Under the pieces are notes generated by a model. It saw only the letters and a list, made by a program, of their open reading frames with translations. It did not search any database and was not told the origin of the DNA. Shown here piece after piece: positions 21,612-33,458 of a stretch of 64,000 nt of DNA; position 1 is the first letter of the stretch, and the number at the start of each line of letters is the position of its first letter. The stretch is from the NCBI GenBank assembly GCA_021775095.1, contig JAJFII010000070.1:1-64000 (forward strand), given 5' to 3'. The translations under genes were made by a program, and so were the position numbers. This DNA comes from Rhodospirillales bacterium (GTDB taxonomy: Bacteria > Pseudomonadota > Alphaproteobacteria > Rhodospirillales > Casp-alpha2).

Positions 21612-23462
21612 CTAACTGGCCAAATCCTTAAGTATTGGCAGTTCAAAATAGAACGTCGAACCCATGGCCGGTGTTGAATAAAGTTTTATTTGGCCACCAT
21701 GGGCGGCCACAATGCCCTTGCAAATGCTCAACCCCAGGCCGGTCCCGGCAATGGAGCGCGTATCGGAGGAATCCACCTGAACAAACCGATCAAAGATGGT
21801 TTTCTGGAACTTGCGCGGAACACCGGGGCCTTGATCGGTGATTGCAATTCGTGCCAACCCGCGGCGACCGGAAATCTGGATTTCAACCTCGTCCAGAGGA
21901 TTGGAAAATTTCATCGCGTTGGACAAAAGGTTATCCATGACCTGCATCAGCCGGTGTCGGTCTCCTTTGATGGTAAGGTCATCGTCTCCGTTGATCACTT
22001 TTAGCTGGACGTTGTAACGTTCGGCATAACCGGTATTGGCTTTTACCGACGCGTCAACCAACTCAAAAACCGACAGGTTTTCAGTTTCCAGTTCAAATTC
22101 GTCGTGGCTAATTTTTTCCAGATCCAGAATATCATTGATGAGCTTGAGCAATCGTTCACCATTTTCGATGCCGATTTGAATGAGGTCGCGAGCCGGTATG
22201 GGGACGTCGCCTGCCGCTCCGCCCATGACCAACCCCAAAGAGCCAATAATAGATGTCAGTGGTGTGCGCAACTCGTGGCTGACGGTTGAAACGAATTCGC
22301 TCTTCAGTCGGTCCAACTGATAGCGTTCTGTAAAGTCCCGAAAGGTCATAATATATCCGCCGCCGGCCATGGGACTGCCGCGATATTCGACCCATTTATT
22401 GCCCGGAAGTTGGAATTCGTGCTGCGCGTGTTTATTGGGGTGCAGGATCAGTGAGGACAAATCGGACGTCTGCCGTGTGTTGGTGGTTGTTCCGAGCTGT
22501 CGGGAAATAATCGTCAACAGAGAGTTTCGAAGGTCTTCTGTCGGGCTGGATTTTAACTCGACGATATCAAAAATAGAGAATAAGTAGTTGTTCCATGTCA
22601 CCGGTTTGCCATCGGCTCCGATGACCAGAATTCCATCGGGGATCGTACCAAATGCCGTTTCAACAATTTCGGCTTTTTCGGCATTTTCTTTTTCCATACT
22701 TCGCAGCCGGGTTACGTCCGTGGCGATGGTCGCGGTCAATCCACCCGGTAATTTGTGATCATTAATAAGTAATATGGTGCCATTTTTTCGGCTGAATTCG
22801 AACGGCACGCCAGGGTTTTTATGGTGTCTGATCCGTTCTTGTATTGTCGTCTCAATGGTTTGCGGATCATTTGAAGCGACGGAATTTTGGTAAACTGTCC
22901 TGATATGTGCAGAAAAACCGACACCAATTTTGACAGTGTCTAACTCTTTGTGAAGGTCCATGAAGGCCCGATTGGCAAAAATCAGACGGTCATTCTCATC
23001 CCAAAGGGAAAAATAGTCGCCGATGTTTTCCAAAGCAGCGGTTAAGCGATCGGCCAATTGGGCGGTTTCAATTTCTTTGGTAACGATCCGGCCAGAACCC
23101 CGATAACCGCAGAAACGTCCGTGCTCATAGTAGGGAATGCCACTCGATTGGACCCAGGTTACTTTGTCGGGACCGCGCCGGGCGTAGGTCAAATTATGAA
23201 AGGCTTCACGCTTTTTTAGGACGGCCTGAAATTCCGTCCAGGCAATTTCGCCCATTTGTTCACGGATGCCCAGGTCTTCACGGGTTTTGCCATAATGCCA
23301 TTCCGCAGCAATTCCTGTCATCTCCTGGACGTTGGTAGACATATAGGTAAATCTGTCCTGTATGTCGGTTTCCCACGACCATTCAGAAGTCGCCCGCTGA
23401 AAATCAGCGAACCGTTGGCGCTCCAACTGGATCAGAGACTCATTATCGGTTTTTTTAGTCAT
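21612..23462 (-). CDS. Soluble multi-PAS sensor histidine kinase
   Basis: The 616-residue protein has three PAS-type regions (about 20-130, 140-255 and 265-385), a HisKA domain with SHELRTPLTS (phosphoacceptor His396), and a HATPase domain with N-box NLLSNAMKFS, DQGPGVP and GTGLGLSICKG. No membrane span or signal peptide is present, so it should sense a cytoplasmic signal. No response regulator is adjacent, making it an orphan; the regulator at 46.8 kb is a conceivable but unsupported partner. It is flanked by gaps on both sides and probably transcribed alone. Confidence 0.93.
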   Translation of the reverse strand: MTKKTDNESLIQLERQRFADFQRATSEWSWETDIQDRFTYMSTNVQEMTGIAAEWHYGKTREDLGIREQMGEIAWTEFQAVLKKREAFHNLTYARRGPDKVTWVQSSGIPYYEHGRFCGYRGSGRIVTKEIETAQLADRLTAALENIGDYFSLWDENDRLIFANRAFMDLHKELDTVKIGVGFSAHIRTVYQNSVASNDPQTIETTIQERIRHHKNPGVPFEFSRKNGTILLINDHKLPGGLTATIATDVTRLRSMEKENAEKAEIVETAFGTIPDGILVIGADGKPVTWNNYLFSIFDIVELKSSPTEDLRNSLLTIISRQLGTTTNTRQTSDLSSLILHPNKHAQHEFQLPGNKWVEYRGSPMAGGGYIMTFRDFTERYQLDRLKSEFVSTVSHELRTPLTSIIGSLGLVMGGAAGDVPIPARDLIQIGIENGERLLKLINDILDLEKISHDEFELETENLSVFELVDASVKANTGYAERYNVQLKVINGDDDLTIKGDRHRLMQVMDNLLSNAMKFSNPLDEVEIQISGRRGLARIAITDQGPGVPRKFQKTIFDRFVQVDSSDTRSIAGTGLGLSICKGIVAAHGGQIKLYSTPAMGSTFYFELPILKDLAS

Positions 23463-23887
23463 ATTGGAATCAAATAAACAACTATCGACTAAAGGTGAGA
23501 TGGCTCGCGTATGACCAGTCTATACTGATATTAACATAATGACTGTATATAATAGTAGGTTCAAAAAAGCAGGTATACCGTATCAGTTGATGAACGGCAA
23601 ACCGGCAGAAAAGCCGATGAAACCGGCAAATAGTGCGGAGTTCTACATAAGGACCGTAATCCATTTGTGGCGACCATTTGCCCTCAGAGTTCATGACCCA
23701 ATTCACCGGTTGGCAGTCCAAACAAACTGGCGGTGGCCGAAATGAGAAGGTTTTGACCGGGATGGGATGGTGCCAAATAATTCAGGAAGGCGACCCTCCA
23801 CGACCGAAAGGCAAACAATTCATCATTATGAACCGTACGGGCCAAGCGACGCCCGATGGCCCGTGCCAGTCAATGTTGGATTCCAGC
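23463..23887. other. Intergenic region with hairpin downstream of lpd
   Basis: No gene was found in these 425 bases. ACGGGCCA (23837-23844) pairs with TGGCCCGT (23857-23864), 24 bases after the lpd stop; it lacks a T run on the minus strand and could be a Rho-linked end or mRNA stabiliser. The rest, including two AAACCGGCA copies (23599-23632 area), shows nothing supportable. Confidence 0.4.
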
Positions 23888-25300
23888 TCAGATATGCAGC
23901 GCCCGGCCAGCAACTCCCAGTGCGGCTTCCTTGACGGCCTCTGAAAGACCGGGATGACCGTGACAGATCCGCGCCACATCTTCGGCACTTGCACTGAGTT
24001 CCATGGCCACGACTATTTCCTGTATCAGTTCGCCAGCCGCCGGACCGACAATATGGCAGCCCAGCAGGGCATCGGTTTTTTTGTCGGCAAGAATTTTTAC
24101 GAAACCATCTGAATCGGCGTTCGTGCGGGCCCGTGAATTGGCTGAAAAGGGGAATTTGCCAGATGTATAGTCAATGCCAGCCTGTTTGAGCTGTTCTTCC
24201 GTTTTGCCAACACTGGCGACTTCCGGGTGGGTATAAACGATGCCAGGTATCGTCTCGTAGTCCACATGGCCTGATTGACCGGCAATAATTTCAGAGCACG
24301 CCGCACCTTCGTCTTCGGCTTTGTGGGCAAGCATGGCACCGCCGATGACATCCCCAACTGCGTAAATACCTTCGATATTGGTTTGAAAATCTTCATCAAC
24401 CGGAATAAATCCGTGTTTGTCGACGGTTACGCCAACCTTATCGAGCCCCAGATTATCGGTATACGGACGTCGGCCAATGGCCACCAAAACGACGTCAGCT
24501 TTTAGGGTTTCGGCTTTGCCGCCGTCGCGGGGCTCGGTTGTCAATGTCACATGGGATTTGGTTTTTTTGGCGCCGGTCACTTTGGTTTTGAGTTTTAGCT
24601 TCATACCCTGCTTTTTCAGTATGCGGCCCATGTTCTTGGAGACTTCCGCATCCATACCCGGCAAAACGACATCAAGAAATTCAACAACTGTAACTTCTGC
24701 ACCTAAGCGGCGCCACACGGATCCCAATTCCAGACCAATGACGCCGGCCCCAATAACCACAATGGATTTGGGAACCTTTGGCAGGGACAGGGCACCTGTC
24801 GAACTGACGATCTGTTTTTCATCGATATCGATGCCCGGTAAGGGGGTGACCTCGGAGCCCGTTGCAATCAGGATGTTTTCAGTTTTGAGAATTTGTTTGC
24901 GCGCGCCTTTTTTTGGCGGTATTACCGAAACTTCACCCGCTGCCATGATTTCCCCAAAACCGACAATATAATCGATTTTGTTTTTCTTCATCAGAAATTC
25001 GATGCCGTTGGTCAGGTCCTCAACGACTTTATCTTTGCGCCCGAGCATGGTTTTTAAATCGAGTTTAAGGCCACCTGTCTGGATCCCATGATTGGCAAAT
25101 TCTTTTTCCGCCACGTCATAGTGATGAGACGACTGCAACAGGGCTTTTGAAGGAATACAGCCAACATTCAGGCAGGTCCCGCCTAACTTGCCGCGGGATT
25201 CAACAACCGCCGTTTTCAAGCCCAGCTGGGCGGCTCGGATGGCCGCTACATAACCACCAGGGCCACCGCCAATGACAACCAGATCATAAACGTCGCTCAT
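23888..25300 (-). CDS. lpd: Dihydrolipoyl dehydrogenase (E3)
   Basis: The 470-residue flavoprotein has FAD-binding GGGPGGYVAAIRAAQLG, the redox disulfide GGTCLNVGCIPSK, NAD-binding GAGVIGLELGSVWRRLG, and the C-terminal active-site HGHPGLSEAVKEA. It reoxidises dihydrolipoamide on SucB and passes electrons to NAD. It is the last gene of the cluster, 29 bases after sucB, so it is the E3 of the 2-oxoglutarate dehydrogenase complex and may serve other complexes too. Confidence 0.97.
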   Translation of the reverse strand: MSDVYDLVVIGGGPGGYVAAIRAAQLGLKTAVVESRGKLGGTCLNVGCIPSKALLQSSHHYDVAEKEFANHGIQTGGLKLDLKTMLGRKDKVVEDLTNGIEFLMKKNKIDYIVGFGEIMAAGEVSVIPPKKGARKQILKTENILIATGSEVTPLPGIDIDEKQIVSSTGALSLPKVPKSIVVIGAGVIGLELGSVWRRLGAEVTVVEFLDVVLPGMDAEVSKNMGRILKKQGMKLKLKTKVTGAKKTKSHVTLTTEPRDGGKAETLKADVVLVAIGRRPYTDNLGLDKVGVTVDKHGFIPVDEDFQTNIEGIYAVGDVIGGAMLAHKAEDEGAACSEIIAGQSGHVDYETIPGIVYTHPEVASVGKTEEQLKQAGIDYTSGKFPFSANSRARTNADSDGFVKILADKKTDALLGCHIVGPAAGELIQEIVVAMELSASAEDVARICHGHPGLSEAVKEAALGVAGRALHI

Positions 25301-25329
25301 TGTATTTTCCTTCTAACGAAACTTTTCGG

Positions 25330-26685
25330 TTAAACGTCCAACATGATCCGCTGGGGATCCTCGATAAGATCCTTGATCCGGACAAGGAAGGAGACAGCCT
25401 CACGGCCATCAACAATCCGATGATCGTAAGACATTGCCAGATACATCATCGGACGAACGACAACCTCATCGCCAACGGCGATGGGGCGTTTTTGAATTTT
25501 ATGCATGCCGAGAATCGCCGACTGCGGGACGTTTAGAATTGGCATGGAATTCAAAGACCCGAACACACCGCCATTGGTGATTGTGAAAGTACCACCAGTC
25601 ATTTCGTCCATCGATAATTTGCCGTCACGGGCGCGCCGGCCAAAGTCACCTATGCTGCTTTCTATTTCAGCGAACCGCATTTGATCGGCATCTTTAAGCA
25701 CCGGGACGACAAGACCCTGTGGTGTGCCGACGGCAACACCAATGTTGTAGAAGTTTTTGTAGATTTGCTCGTCGCCATAAATTTCCGCATTGAGTGCCGG
25801 CCATTCCTTAAGCGCGATGCAGGCCGCACGTACAAAAAATGACATAAAACCGAGACGGACACCGTGTTTTTTCTCGAACGCTTCTTTATAGGCCACACGC
25901 AAATCCATGGCCGCACCCATATCGACTTCGTTCCATGTGGTTAACATGGCGGCGGTGTTTTGCGCTTCCTTCAGGCGGCCGGATATAATCTTCCGGAGTT
26001 TGCTCATGCGCACGCGCTCTTCGCGCGGATCGTCCGGGCGCGGCCGCAGGTTGGCGGCTGTTGCCGCTGCCACAGTTGGCGCTGCGACCGGCGCTGGCGC
26101 AGCGTGGCGAACCGCTGTTCCCGCATCAATTGCCGCCAAAACGTCACCTTTGGTGATCCGACCGTCTTTGCCGGTGGCGGCAATTAACATTGGGTCCAGA
26201 CTGTTGTCGTCGACAAGTTTACGAACGGCAGGTGACAGCGGCTTGGTGGCCGCCGGTGCGGCCGTCGCAGCAGGCGGAGGCGTTGGTGCGGGGGTCGGAG
26301 CCGCAGGGGCTGGCGCCGCTGCCGCTGGAGCCGCTGCAGGAGTTGGAGCCGCACGAGCTGGAGCCGCAGGAGCTGGAGCCGCAGGAACTGGAGCCGCAGG
26401 CGCTGGAGCCGCCGCTGCGGGAGCCGCTGCCGGTTCACTTCCAGCAGCGCCTTCTTCTATGGTTCCCAGCAATGCGTCGACTTCCACATCGGTACCCTCG
26501 GGGACAATGATACTGGCCAAGGCACCGGCGACGGGAGAATTGACCTCGACCGTCACCTTGTCCGTCTCCAGTTCAACAAGGGGCTCATCAACTGCAACGG
26601 TATCACCCGGTTGTTTGAACCACTTTGCGACGGTCGCTTCAGCAACAGATTCACCCAGTACTGGAACCTTGATTTCAACGGTCAT
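25330..26685 (-). CDS. sucB: 2-oxoglutarate dehydrogenase E2 (dihydrolipoyl succinyltransferase)
   Basis: The 451-residue protein has an N-terminal lipoyl domain with the lipoylated lysine in [11 protein letters not shown], a very long Ala/Pro linker (about 85-145), a peripheral subunit-binding domain ([36 protein letters not shown]), and a catalytic domain ending with the active-site [26 protein letters not shown]. The ATG at 26685 follows GAGGAA by six bases; a GTG two codons earlier is the alternative. The linker is encoded by 15-bp repeats and probably varies in length between strains. Confidence 0.97.
   Translation of the reverse strand: MTVEIKVPVLGESVAEATVAKWFKQPGDTVAVDEPLVELETDKVTVEVNSPVAGALASIIVPEGTDVEVDALLGTIEEGAAGSEPAAAPAAAAPAPAAPVPAAPAPAAPARAAPTPAAAPAAAAPAPAAPTPAPTPPPAATAAPAATKPLSPAVRKLVDDNSLDPMLIAATGKDGRITKGDVLAAIDAGTAVRHAAPAPVAAPTVAAATAANLRPRPDDPREERVRMSKLRKIISGRLKEAQNTAAMLTTWNEVDMGAAMDLRVAYKEAFEKKHGVRLGFMSFFVRAACIALKEWPALNAEIYGDEQIYKNFYNIGVAVGTPQGLVVPVLKDADQMRFAEIESSIGDFGRRARDGKLSMDEMTGGTFTITNGGVFGSLNSMPILNVPQSAILGMHKIQKRPIAVGDEVVVRPMMYLAMSYDHRIVDGREAVSFLVRIKDLIEDPQRIMLDV
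26343..26417 (-). repeat. 15-bp coding tandem repeat in the sucB linker
   Basis: Five adjoining 15-base units (26343, 26358, 26373, 26388, 26403), each close to CTGGAGCCGCAGGAG on the plus strand, encode successive five-residue blocks rich in Ala and Pro in SucB. Unit length is a multiple of three, so gain or loss keeps the frame. Confidence 0.85.
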
Positions 26686-26737
26686 ATTCACTTCCTCGAT
26701 TATTCAGAATTCGTTTTGATCCTGTCAGAGACCTTAT

Positions 26738-29700
26738 TTATTTCGCCGGCTTTTTTACCGACGGCTTTTTTGCCGGTGCTGATATGGCCGCAGCTTTGCG
26801 GCTGCCGCCACCTTTAGATGCGGCGGTTTTCCGAGCCGGTCTGGTCGCCACCACCGTCAGTGCTGCGTCAACCAACTTGGCCTGCTGAGCCAGATGTTTA
26901 GACATCAATCCGGTTGCCGGTGCAGCCGCTTCCGGACGGCCCGCGTACTTGAGGCTTGTGCTTTTATGACCCAATCCGGCAATCAATTCAGACAGGCGTT
27001 CAATCAGGAATGTCCAGGCACCCATGTTACGCGGTTCTTCCTGGCACCAGACAACATCCGCATTTTTGAACCGCTTCAACTCTTGAACGAGGGCTTCATC
27101 TGGAAACGGGTAGAGTTGCTCCATCCTTAGAATATAGACGTCATTGGCCTTGCGTTTCTCCGCCGCGTCCAACAGGTCGTAGTAGACTTTACCCGTACAT
27201 AGAACAACCCGCTTGATTTTACTGTCAGCCGCAAGGTTGCCCTCACGATCATCCCAAAGGACCCGATGGAAGGTTGTGCCGTCCGCCATTTCGGAAAGTT
27301 TGGAGACAGCGCGCTTGTGCCGCAGCAGGGATTTTGGCGACATAATGACCAAAGGTTTGCGGAAATCCCGCTTTTGCTGACGGCGCAACACATGAAAATA
27401 GTTGGACGGCGTCGTACAGTTACAAACCTGCATGTTATCTTCAGCACACAGTTGCAAATACCGCTCAAGACGGGCTGAGCTGTGTTCCGGACCCTGTCCC
27501 TCATACCCATGGGGAAGAAGCATTACCAGCCCACACATCCGCAGCCACTTATGTTCACCGGAAGACACAAACTGGTCAATGACGACCTGGGCACCGTTGG
27601 CAAAATCACCAAACTGAGCCTCCCACAAAACCAGCATCTGGGGTTCGGCAAGACTATAGCCATATTCGAACCCGAGAACGCCTGCTTCGGAAAGCGGGCT
27701 GTTTATAACCTCGAAGGGGGCCTGCCCGAAACGCAGGTTATTAAGCGGAATGTATCGATCTTCCGTTTCCTGATCGGTCAGGACGGAATGACGATGCGAG
27801 AATGTACCGCGTTCGGAATCCTGTCCCGACAGGCGGACCGCATGGCCCTCCATCAGAAGCGAGCCAAAGGCCAGGGCCTCGCCGGTTGCCCAATCAATCC
27901 CTTCGCCGCTATCAAACATCGCTTGTTTGGCTTTAAGCTGGCGGGTGATTTTCGAATGGACGTTAATGTTACCCGGCACCTGCGTTAATGCGATACCAAT
28001 CTCTTTCAGGCGATCGAGATTGACGCCGGTATCGCCGCGGCGCGCATTACCGGACGCAACGGTAATCCCAGACCAAGCCCCGTCCAGCCAATCGGCCTTG
28101 TTCGTTTTATAACTGCCAGCGGCCTCGTAAGCGGCGTCGAGCTGAGCAATGAACTCGCCCAACTGTGCTTCAATTTCGGTTTCTGTCAGAACCTTTTCAC
28201 GGATCAGTTTGCGTGCATAAATGTCGCGTGTTGTCGGATGGGTCGCAATTTTTTTATACATTTTGGGTTGCGTGAACATCGGTTCATCGCCTTCGTTATG
28301 GCCGTGACGGCGATAACAAATCATATCGATAACAACGTCTTTTTTGAACTTTTGTCGATATTCAATGGCAATTCGAGCACAATGAACAACCGCTTCCACA
28401 TCGTCGGCATTGACGTGCAAAATGGGTGCCGCGACGGTTTTGGCAACATCTGAACAATAGGCCGATGAGCGTGAGTGACGCGGATTCGTGGTGAAGCCGA
28501 TTTGATTATTAATAATTATGTGGATGGTGCCGCCGGTTTGGTACCCCAGTAAATGCGACAGGTCCAATGCCTCCGGGACAAGGCCCTGACCAGCAAATGC
28601 GGCGTCGCCATGGAGCAACAAGGCCATGACTTTTTCTCGCTCGATGTCGTTTTTTTGAACCTGTTTCGCCCGCACTTTGCCCAAACAAACCGTATTTACG
28701 ACTTCCAGGTGGGAGGGATTAGCGGTCAACGACAGGTGCACGGATTTGCCATCGAACACCCGGTCAGATGATGAACCCAAGTGATATTTAACGTCACCGG
28801 AACCAACGATATCGTCGGGACGGGACTGGCCGCCTTGAAATTCATGGAAGATCGCCTGAAAGGGTTTGCCCATCACGTTCGCGAGAACATTCAATCGTCC
28901 CCTGTGGGCCATACCCAGAACAATTTCTTCGACACCCATTTGGCCGCCGCGCTTGAAGATCTGCTCCATTGCCGGCACAAGGCTTTCGCCGCCATCCAGA
29001 CCAAAGCGTTTAACGCCACTGAATTTGCGGTCCAGATATTTCTCAAACCCTTCGGTTTCAATCAGACGATTTAGAATGGCTTTTTTGCCGTTTGCTGTAA
29101 ACGTCGACTGATTGTTGATGCGCTCCATCCGCTGTTGGATCCAGGATTTTTCGTCCGGGTCTTGAATGTGCATAAATTCAACACCGATGGAGCTGCAATA
29201 GGTCTGGCGGAGGATGCGGATGATTTCGCGAACCGTTGCCGTTTCCAGGCCAAGTACGTAGTTGATAAAGATCTCACGGTCCATATCCTTTTCCGTAAAA
29301 CCATAGCTGGCCGGGTCGAGTTCGGAGTGTTCGGTCGGGATTTCGATGCCCAAGGGATCCAGATCAGCCAGCAAATGTCCGCGCACCCGATAGGCGCGGA
29401 TCAACATCAAGGCCCGGATGGAATCAAGAGTGGCTTCCCGCACCTTTGTCCCAGACATGGCAGGGGCTGCAGCCTGTTGAGGGAACGTACCTTGCGCCTG
29501 CATTTCGCCGGCCATTCGTTCGGAAAGCGGCGACAGGTCGGCTTGCCCGACAATCCCCGAATCAGAAGGTGCCCATGTGGCACCACGGATTTCTGAACTG
29601 ACATTTTTTGCGTCATCTTCCAGATCGGTGAAGAAGTCTTGCCAGTTCACATCGACGCTTCCCGGGTCGTCCAGAAACCGTTCATAAAGTTCGGCTACGT

Positions 29701-29749
29701 AAACCTGATTACCTGAATAGAGGAACTGTGTCGGATCGAGTTCTGTCAT
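26738..29749 (-). CDS. sucA: 2-oxoglutarate dehydrogenase E1 with basic C-terminal tail
   Basis: The 1003-residue thiamine-diphosphate enzyme begins MTELDPTQFLYSGNQVYVAELYERFLDDP, the E1 N-terminal motif. It carries MAHRGRLNVL, the ThDP-binding GDAAFAGQG...NNQIGFTT region, and the C-terminal MEQLYPFPDEAL. The domain normally ends near HLAQQAKLVDAAL; here 37 more residues follow, with 11 Lys/Arg and no acidic residue (26741-26851). The ATG at 29749 gives the family N terminus; a TTG 21 codons upstream is possible because GAGG abuts the ATG. It lies 84 bases after sucD. Confidence 0.97.
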   Translation of the reverse strand: MTELDPTQFLYSGNQVYVAELYERFLDDPGSVDVNWQDFFTDLEDDAKNVSSEIRGATWAPSDSGIVGQADLSPLSERMAGEMQAQGTFPQQAAAPAMSGTKVREATLDSIRALMLIRAYRVRGHLLADLDPLGIEIPTEHSELDPASYGFTEKDMDREIFINYVLGLETATVREIIRILRQTYCSSIGVEFMHIQDPDEKSWIQQRMERINNQSTFTANGKKAILNRLIETEGFEKYLDRKFSGVKRFGLDGGESLVPAMEQIFKRGGQMGVEEIVLGMAHRGRLNVLANVMGKPFQAIFHEFQGGQSRPDDIVGSGDVKYHLGSSSDRVFDGKSVHLSLTANPSHLEVVNTVCLGKVRAKQVQKNDIEREKVMALLLHGDAAFAGQGLVPEALDLSHLLGYQTGGTIHIIINNQIGFTTNPRHSRSSAYCSDVAKTVAAPILHVNADDVEAVVHCARIAIEYRQKFKKDVVIDMICYRRHGHNEGDEPMFTQPKMYKKIATHPTTRDIYARKLIREKVLTETEIEAQLGEFIAQLDAAYEAAGSYKTNKADWLDGAWSGITVASGNARRGDTGVNLDRLKEIGIALTQVPGNINVHSKITRQLKAKQAMFDSGEGIDWATGEALAFGSLLMEGHAVRLSGQDSERGTFSHRHSVLTDQETEDRYIPLNNLRFGQAPFEVINSPLSEAGVLGFEYGYSLAEPQMLVLWEAQFGDFANGAQVVIDQFVSSGEHKWLRMCGLVMLLPHGYEGQGPEHSSARLERYLQLCAEDNMQVCNCTTPSNYFHVLRRQQKRDFRKPLVIMSPKSLLRHKRAVSKLSEMADGTTFHRVLWDDREGNLAADSKIKRVVLCTGKVYYDLLDAAEKRKANDVYILRMEQLYPFPDEALVQELKRFKNADVVWCQEEPRNMGAWTFLIERLSELIAGLGHKSTSLKYAGRPEAAAPATGLMSKHLAQQAKLVDAALTVVATRPARKTAASKGGGSRKAAAISAPAKKPSVKKPAK

Positions 29750-29833
29750 CCTCAAATGGCGCGCCGTTGCCGACGCGTCCTCCCTTATGCGTTGCGGCCC
29801 CGAGTCTTCCAAATTGTGTTCAGGGCCATGACT

Positions 29834-30706
29834 TTAACCGATGGCTTTGACCATTGTTTCGCCGATACCAGCTGGCGAATCAGTTACGTGAATTCCCGCT
29901 TCCTGCAGGGCGGCGATTTTATCTTCGGCACCACCCTTGCCGCCAGCTATAATCGCACCTGCATGACCCATACGCCGTCCCGGCGGAGCGGTTAGCCCGG
30001 CAATAAATCCAACAACCGGTTTTTTCGTACCTGAGGCTTTGATGAAAGCGGCACCGTCTTCTTCTGCAGAACCGCCGATCTCACCAATCATGACAATGGC
30101 TTCCGTCTGGTCGTCTTCGACAAACATCATCAGGCAATCGACAAAATTGGTTCCGTTGACCGGGTCTCCGCCGATGCCGATGCAGGTAGATTGACCCAAG
30201 CCGGCCGCCGTGGTTTGCGCAACCGCTTCGTAAGTTAGGGTGCCTGACCTTGAAACAATGCCCACATTGCCCTGTTTGTGAATATGACCAGGCATAATCC
30301 CAATCTTGCAGGCACCGGGGGTAATGACGCCCGGGCAATTGGGCCCGATCAGGCGGGTGTTCGAATTTTCCAGGGCGCGCTTTACTTTGACCATGTCGAT
30401 CACGGGAATGCCTTCGGTGATACAGATTGCCAATTCAATGCCGGCGTCAATGGCTTCAAGGATGGCATCTGCGGCAAACGGAGGGGGCACGTAAATGACC
30501 GATGCATTGGCTTCGGTTTTTGCCACGGCGTCTTTAACCGTATCAAAAACCGGTAAATCTAGGTGTTTGCTGCCGCCTTTACCGGGCGTTACACCGCCCA
30601 CCATATTGGTGCCATAGGCAATCGCCTGTTCCGAATGGAAAGTGCCCTGGGCACCGGTGAAACCCTGGCAAATGAGCCGTGTGCTGGAATTTACAAGGAC
30701 GGACAT
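29834..30706 (-). CDS. sucD: Succinyl-CoA synthetase alpha subunit
   Basis: The 290-residue subunit has the CoA-binding N-terminal domain ([18 protein letters not shown]) and the phosphorylated-histidine region near [16 protein letters not shown], with the nucleotide-handling [14 protein letters not shown] motif. With SucC it converts succinyl-CoA to succinate with formation of ATP or GTP. Its ATG shares the TAAATG junction with the sucC stop and is preceded by AAGGAGG. Confidence 0.98.
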   Translation of the reverse strand: MSVLVNSSTRLICQGFTGAQGTFHSEQAIAYGTNMVGGVTPGKGGSKHLDLPVFDTVKDAVAKTEANASVIYVPPPFAADAILEAIDAGIELAICITEGIPVIDMVKVKRALENSNTRLIGPNCPGVITPGACKIGIMPGHIHKQGNVGIVSRSGTLTYEAVAQTTAAGLGQSTCIGIGGDPVNGTNFVDCLMMFVEDDQTEAIVMIGEIGGSAEEDGAAFIKASGTKKPVVGFIAGLTAPPGRRMGHAGAIIAGGKGGAEDKIAALQEAGIHVTDSPAGIGETMVKAIG

Positions 30707-31903
30707 TTATTGCGCCTCCTTCACGGCTTTTACAATTTTTTCGGCCGCATCGGCCAGATTGTCGCCGGAGATAATCGGTAATCCCGAGATGGCCATAATT
30801 TCCCTACCCTGATCGACATTGGTACCCTCAAGACGAACCACCAAAGGCACGTTCAGGCTGACTTCTTTGGCCGCAGCAACAACCCCTTCGGCAATCACAT
30901 CGCAACGCATGATACCACCAAAGATATTGACCAGAATGCCCTTCACATTGGGGTCAGAAAGGATAATTTTGAAGGCCGTGGTAACCCGTTCTTTGGTAGC
31001 CCCGCCGCCAACATCCAGGAAATTTGCCGGGTCACCGCCATAGAGTTTGATAATGTCCATGGTTCCCATGGCCAACCCGGCACCGTTGACCATACATCCA
31101 ATGGAGCCATCAAGTTTGATGTAATTGAGCTCATGTTTTCCGGCTTCCAATTCCGCCGGATCTTCTTCCGTTTCGTCGCGCATCTCGGCCACGTCCTTGT
31201 GGCGATAGAGGGCGTTGTCGTCGAAGTTGATTTTTGCATCGAGGGCAATAACCTCACCAGCCCCGGTGACGACAAGCGGGTTTATTTCAACGATCGAGCA
31301 GTCCAGGTCCGTAAACGCCCGGTACATGGCCAACATGAATTTAACGGCGGATCCGACCTGTTTGCCTTCCAGTCCCAATCCGAATGCCAGCTGGCGGGCA
31401 TGAAATGGCTGCATTCCCGTTGCCGGGTCGATGGCGACTTTCAGGATTTTTTCCGGGGTTGCCTCGGCAACTTCCTCGATTTCCATGCCGCCTTCCGTCG
31501 ATGCCATCATGGTTAAACGCGACGTTTCCCGGTCCAGTAACATGCCCACATAAAGCTCGCGGGCAATGTCACAGCCCTCTTCAATATAGATGCGCTTTAC
31601 TTCTTTGCCTTTTACGCCCGTCTGTTTTGTAACCAGCACGTGGCCCAGCATTTCGGCGGCGTTCTGGCCAACTTCTGCGATCGATTTGACCACCCGAACG
31701 CCGCCTTTGCCGTCGGGGTTATTGGCGAAACGACCAGCACCTCGACCGCCCGCGTGAATTTGTGATTTGACGACAAAAACCGGCCCGCCCAAATCTTCCG
31801 CCGCCTTGACCGCTTCTTCAACGCTGAATGCAACATGACCCCGTGGAACGGGAACTCCGTATTTCGCCAGCAATTGTTTGCCTTGATATTCATGAATGTT
31901 CAT
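30707..31903 (-). CDS. sucC: Succinyl-CoA synthetase beta subunit
   Basis: The 398-residue ATP-grasp subunit starts [22 protein letters not shown] and has the HAGGRGAG nucleotide-grip loop, the [19 protein letters not shown] motif and the succinate/CoA-side FVNIFGGI-type stretch ([14 protein letters not shown]). The length is standard. It lies 42 bases after mdh and directly before sucD, part of the mdh-sucCDAB-lpd cluster. Confidence 0.98.
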   Translation of the reverse strand: MNIHEYQGKQLLAKYGVPVPRGHVAFSVEEAVKAAEDLGGPVFVVKSQIHAGGRGAGRFANNPDGKGGVRVVKSIAEVGQNAAEMLGHVLVTKQTGVKGKEVKRIYIEEGCDIARELYVGMLLDRETSRLTMMASTEGGMEIEEVAEATPEKILKVAIDPATGMQPFHARQLAFGLGLEGKQVGSAVKFMLAMYRAFTDLDCSIVEINPLVVTGAGEVIALDAKINFDDNALYRHKDVAEMRDETEEDPAELEAGKHELNYIKLDGSIGCMVNGAGLAMGTMDIIKLYGGDPANFLDVGGGATKERVTTAFKIILSDPNVKGILVNIFGGIMRCDVIAEGVVAAAKEVSLNVPLVVRLEGTNVDQGREIMAISGLPIISGDNLADAAEKIVKAVKEAQ

Positions 31904-31945
31904 GACGACCTCGTCCTATCCGGTTAAATCGGCTGGTTATGTTTA

Positions 31946-33424
<1,479 letters not shown>

Positions 33425-33458
33425 TTAGCAGATGAACGTCAATGGGTTTTCAGGAACC

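Noticed and set aside
25907-26719. 270-codon plus-strand frame of Ala/Gly repeats opposite sucB
   Set aside because: Antisense of the SucB Ala/Pro linker, without independent evidence of coding.
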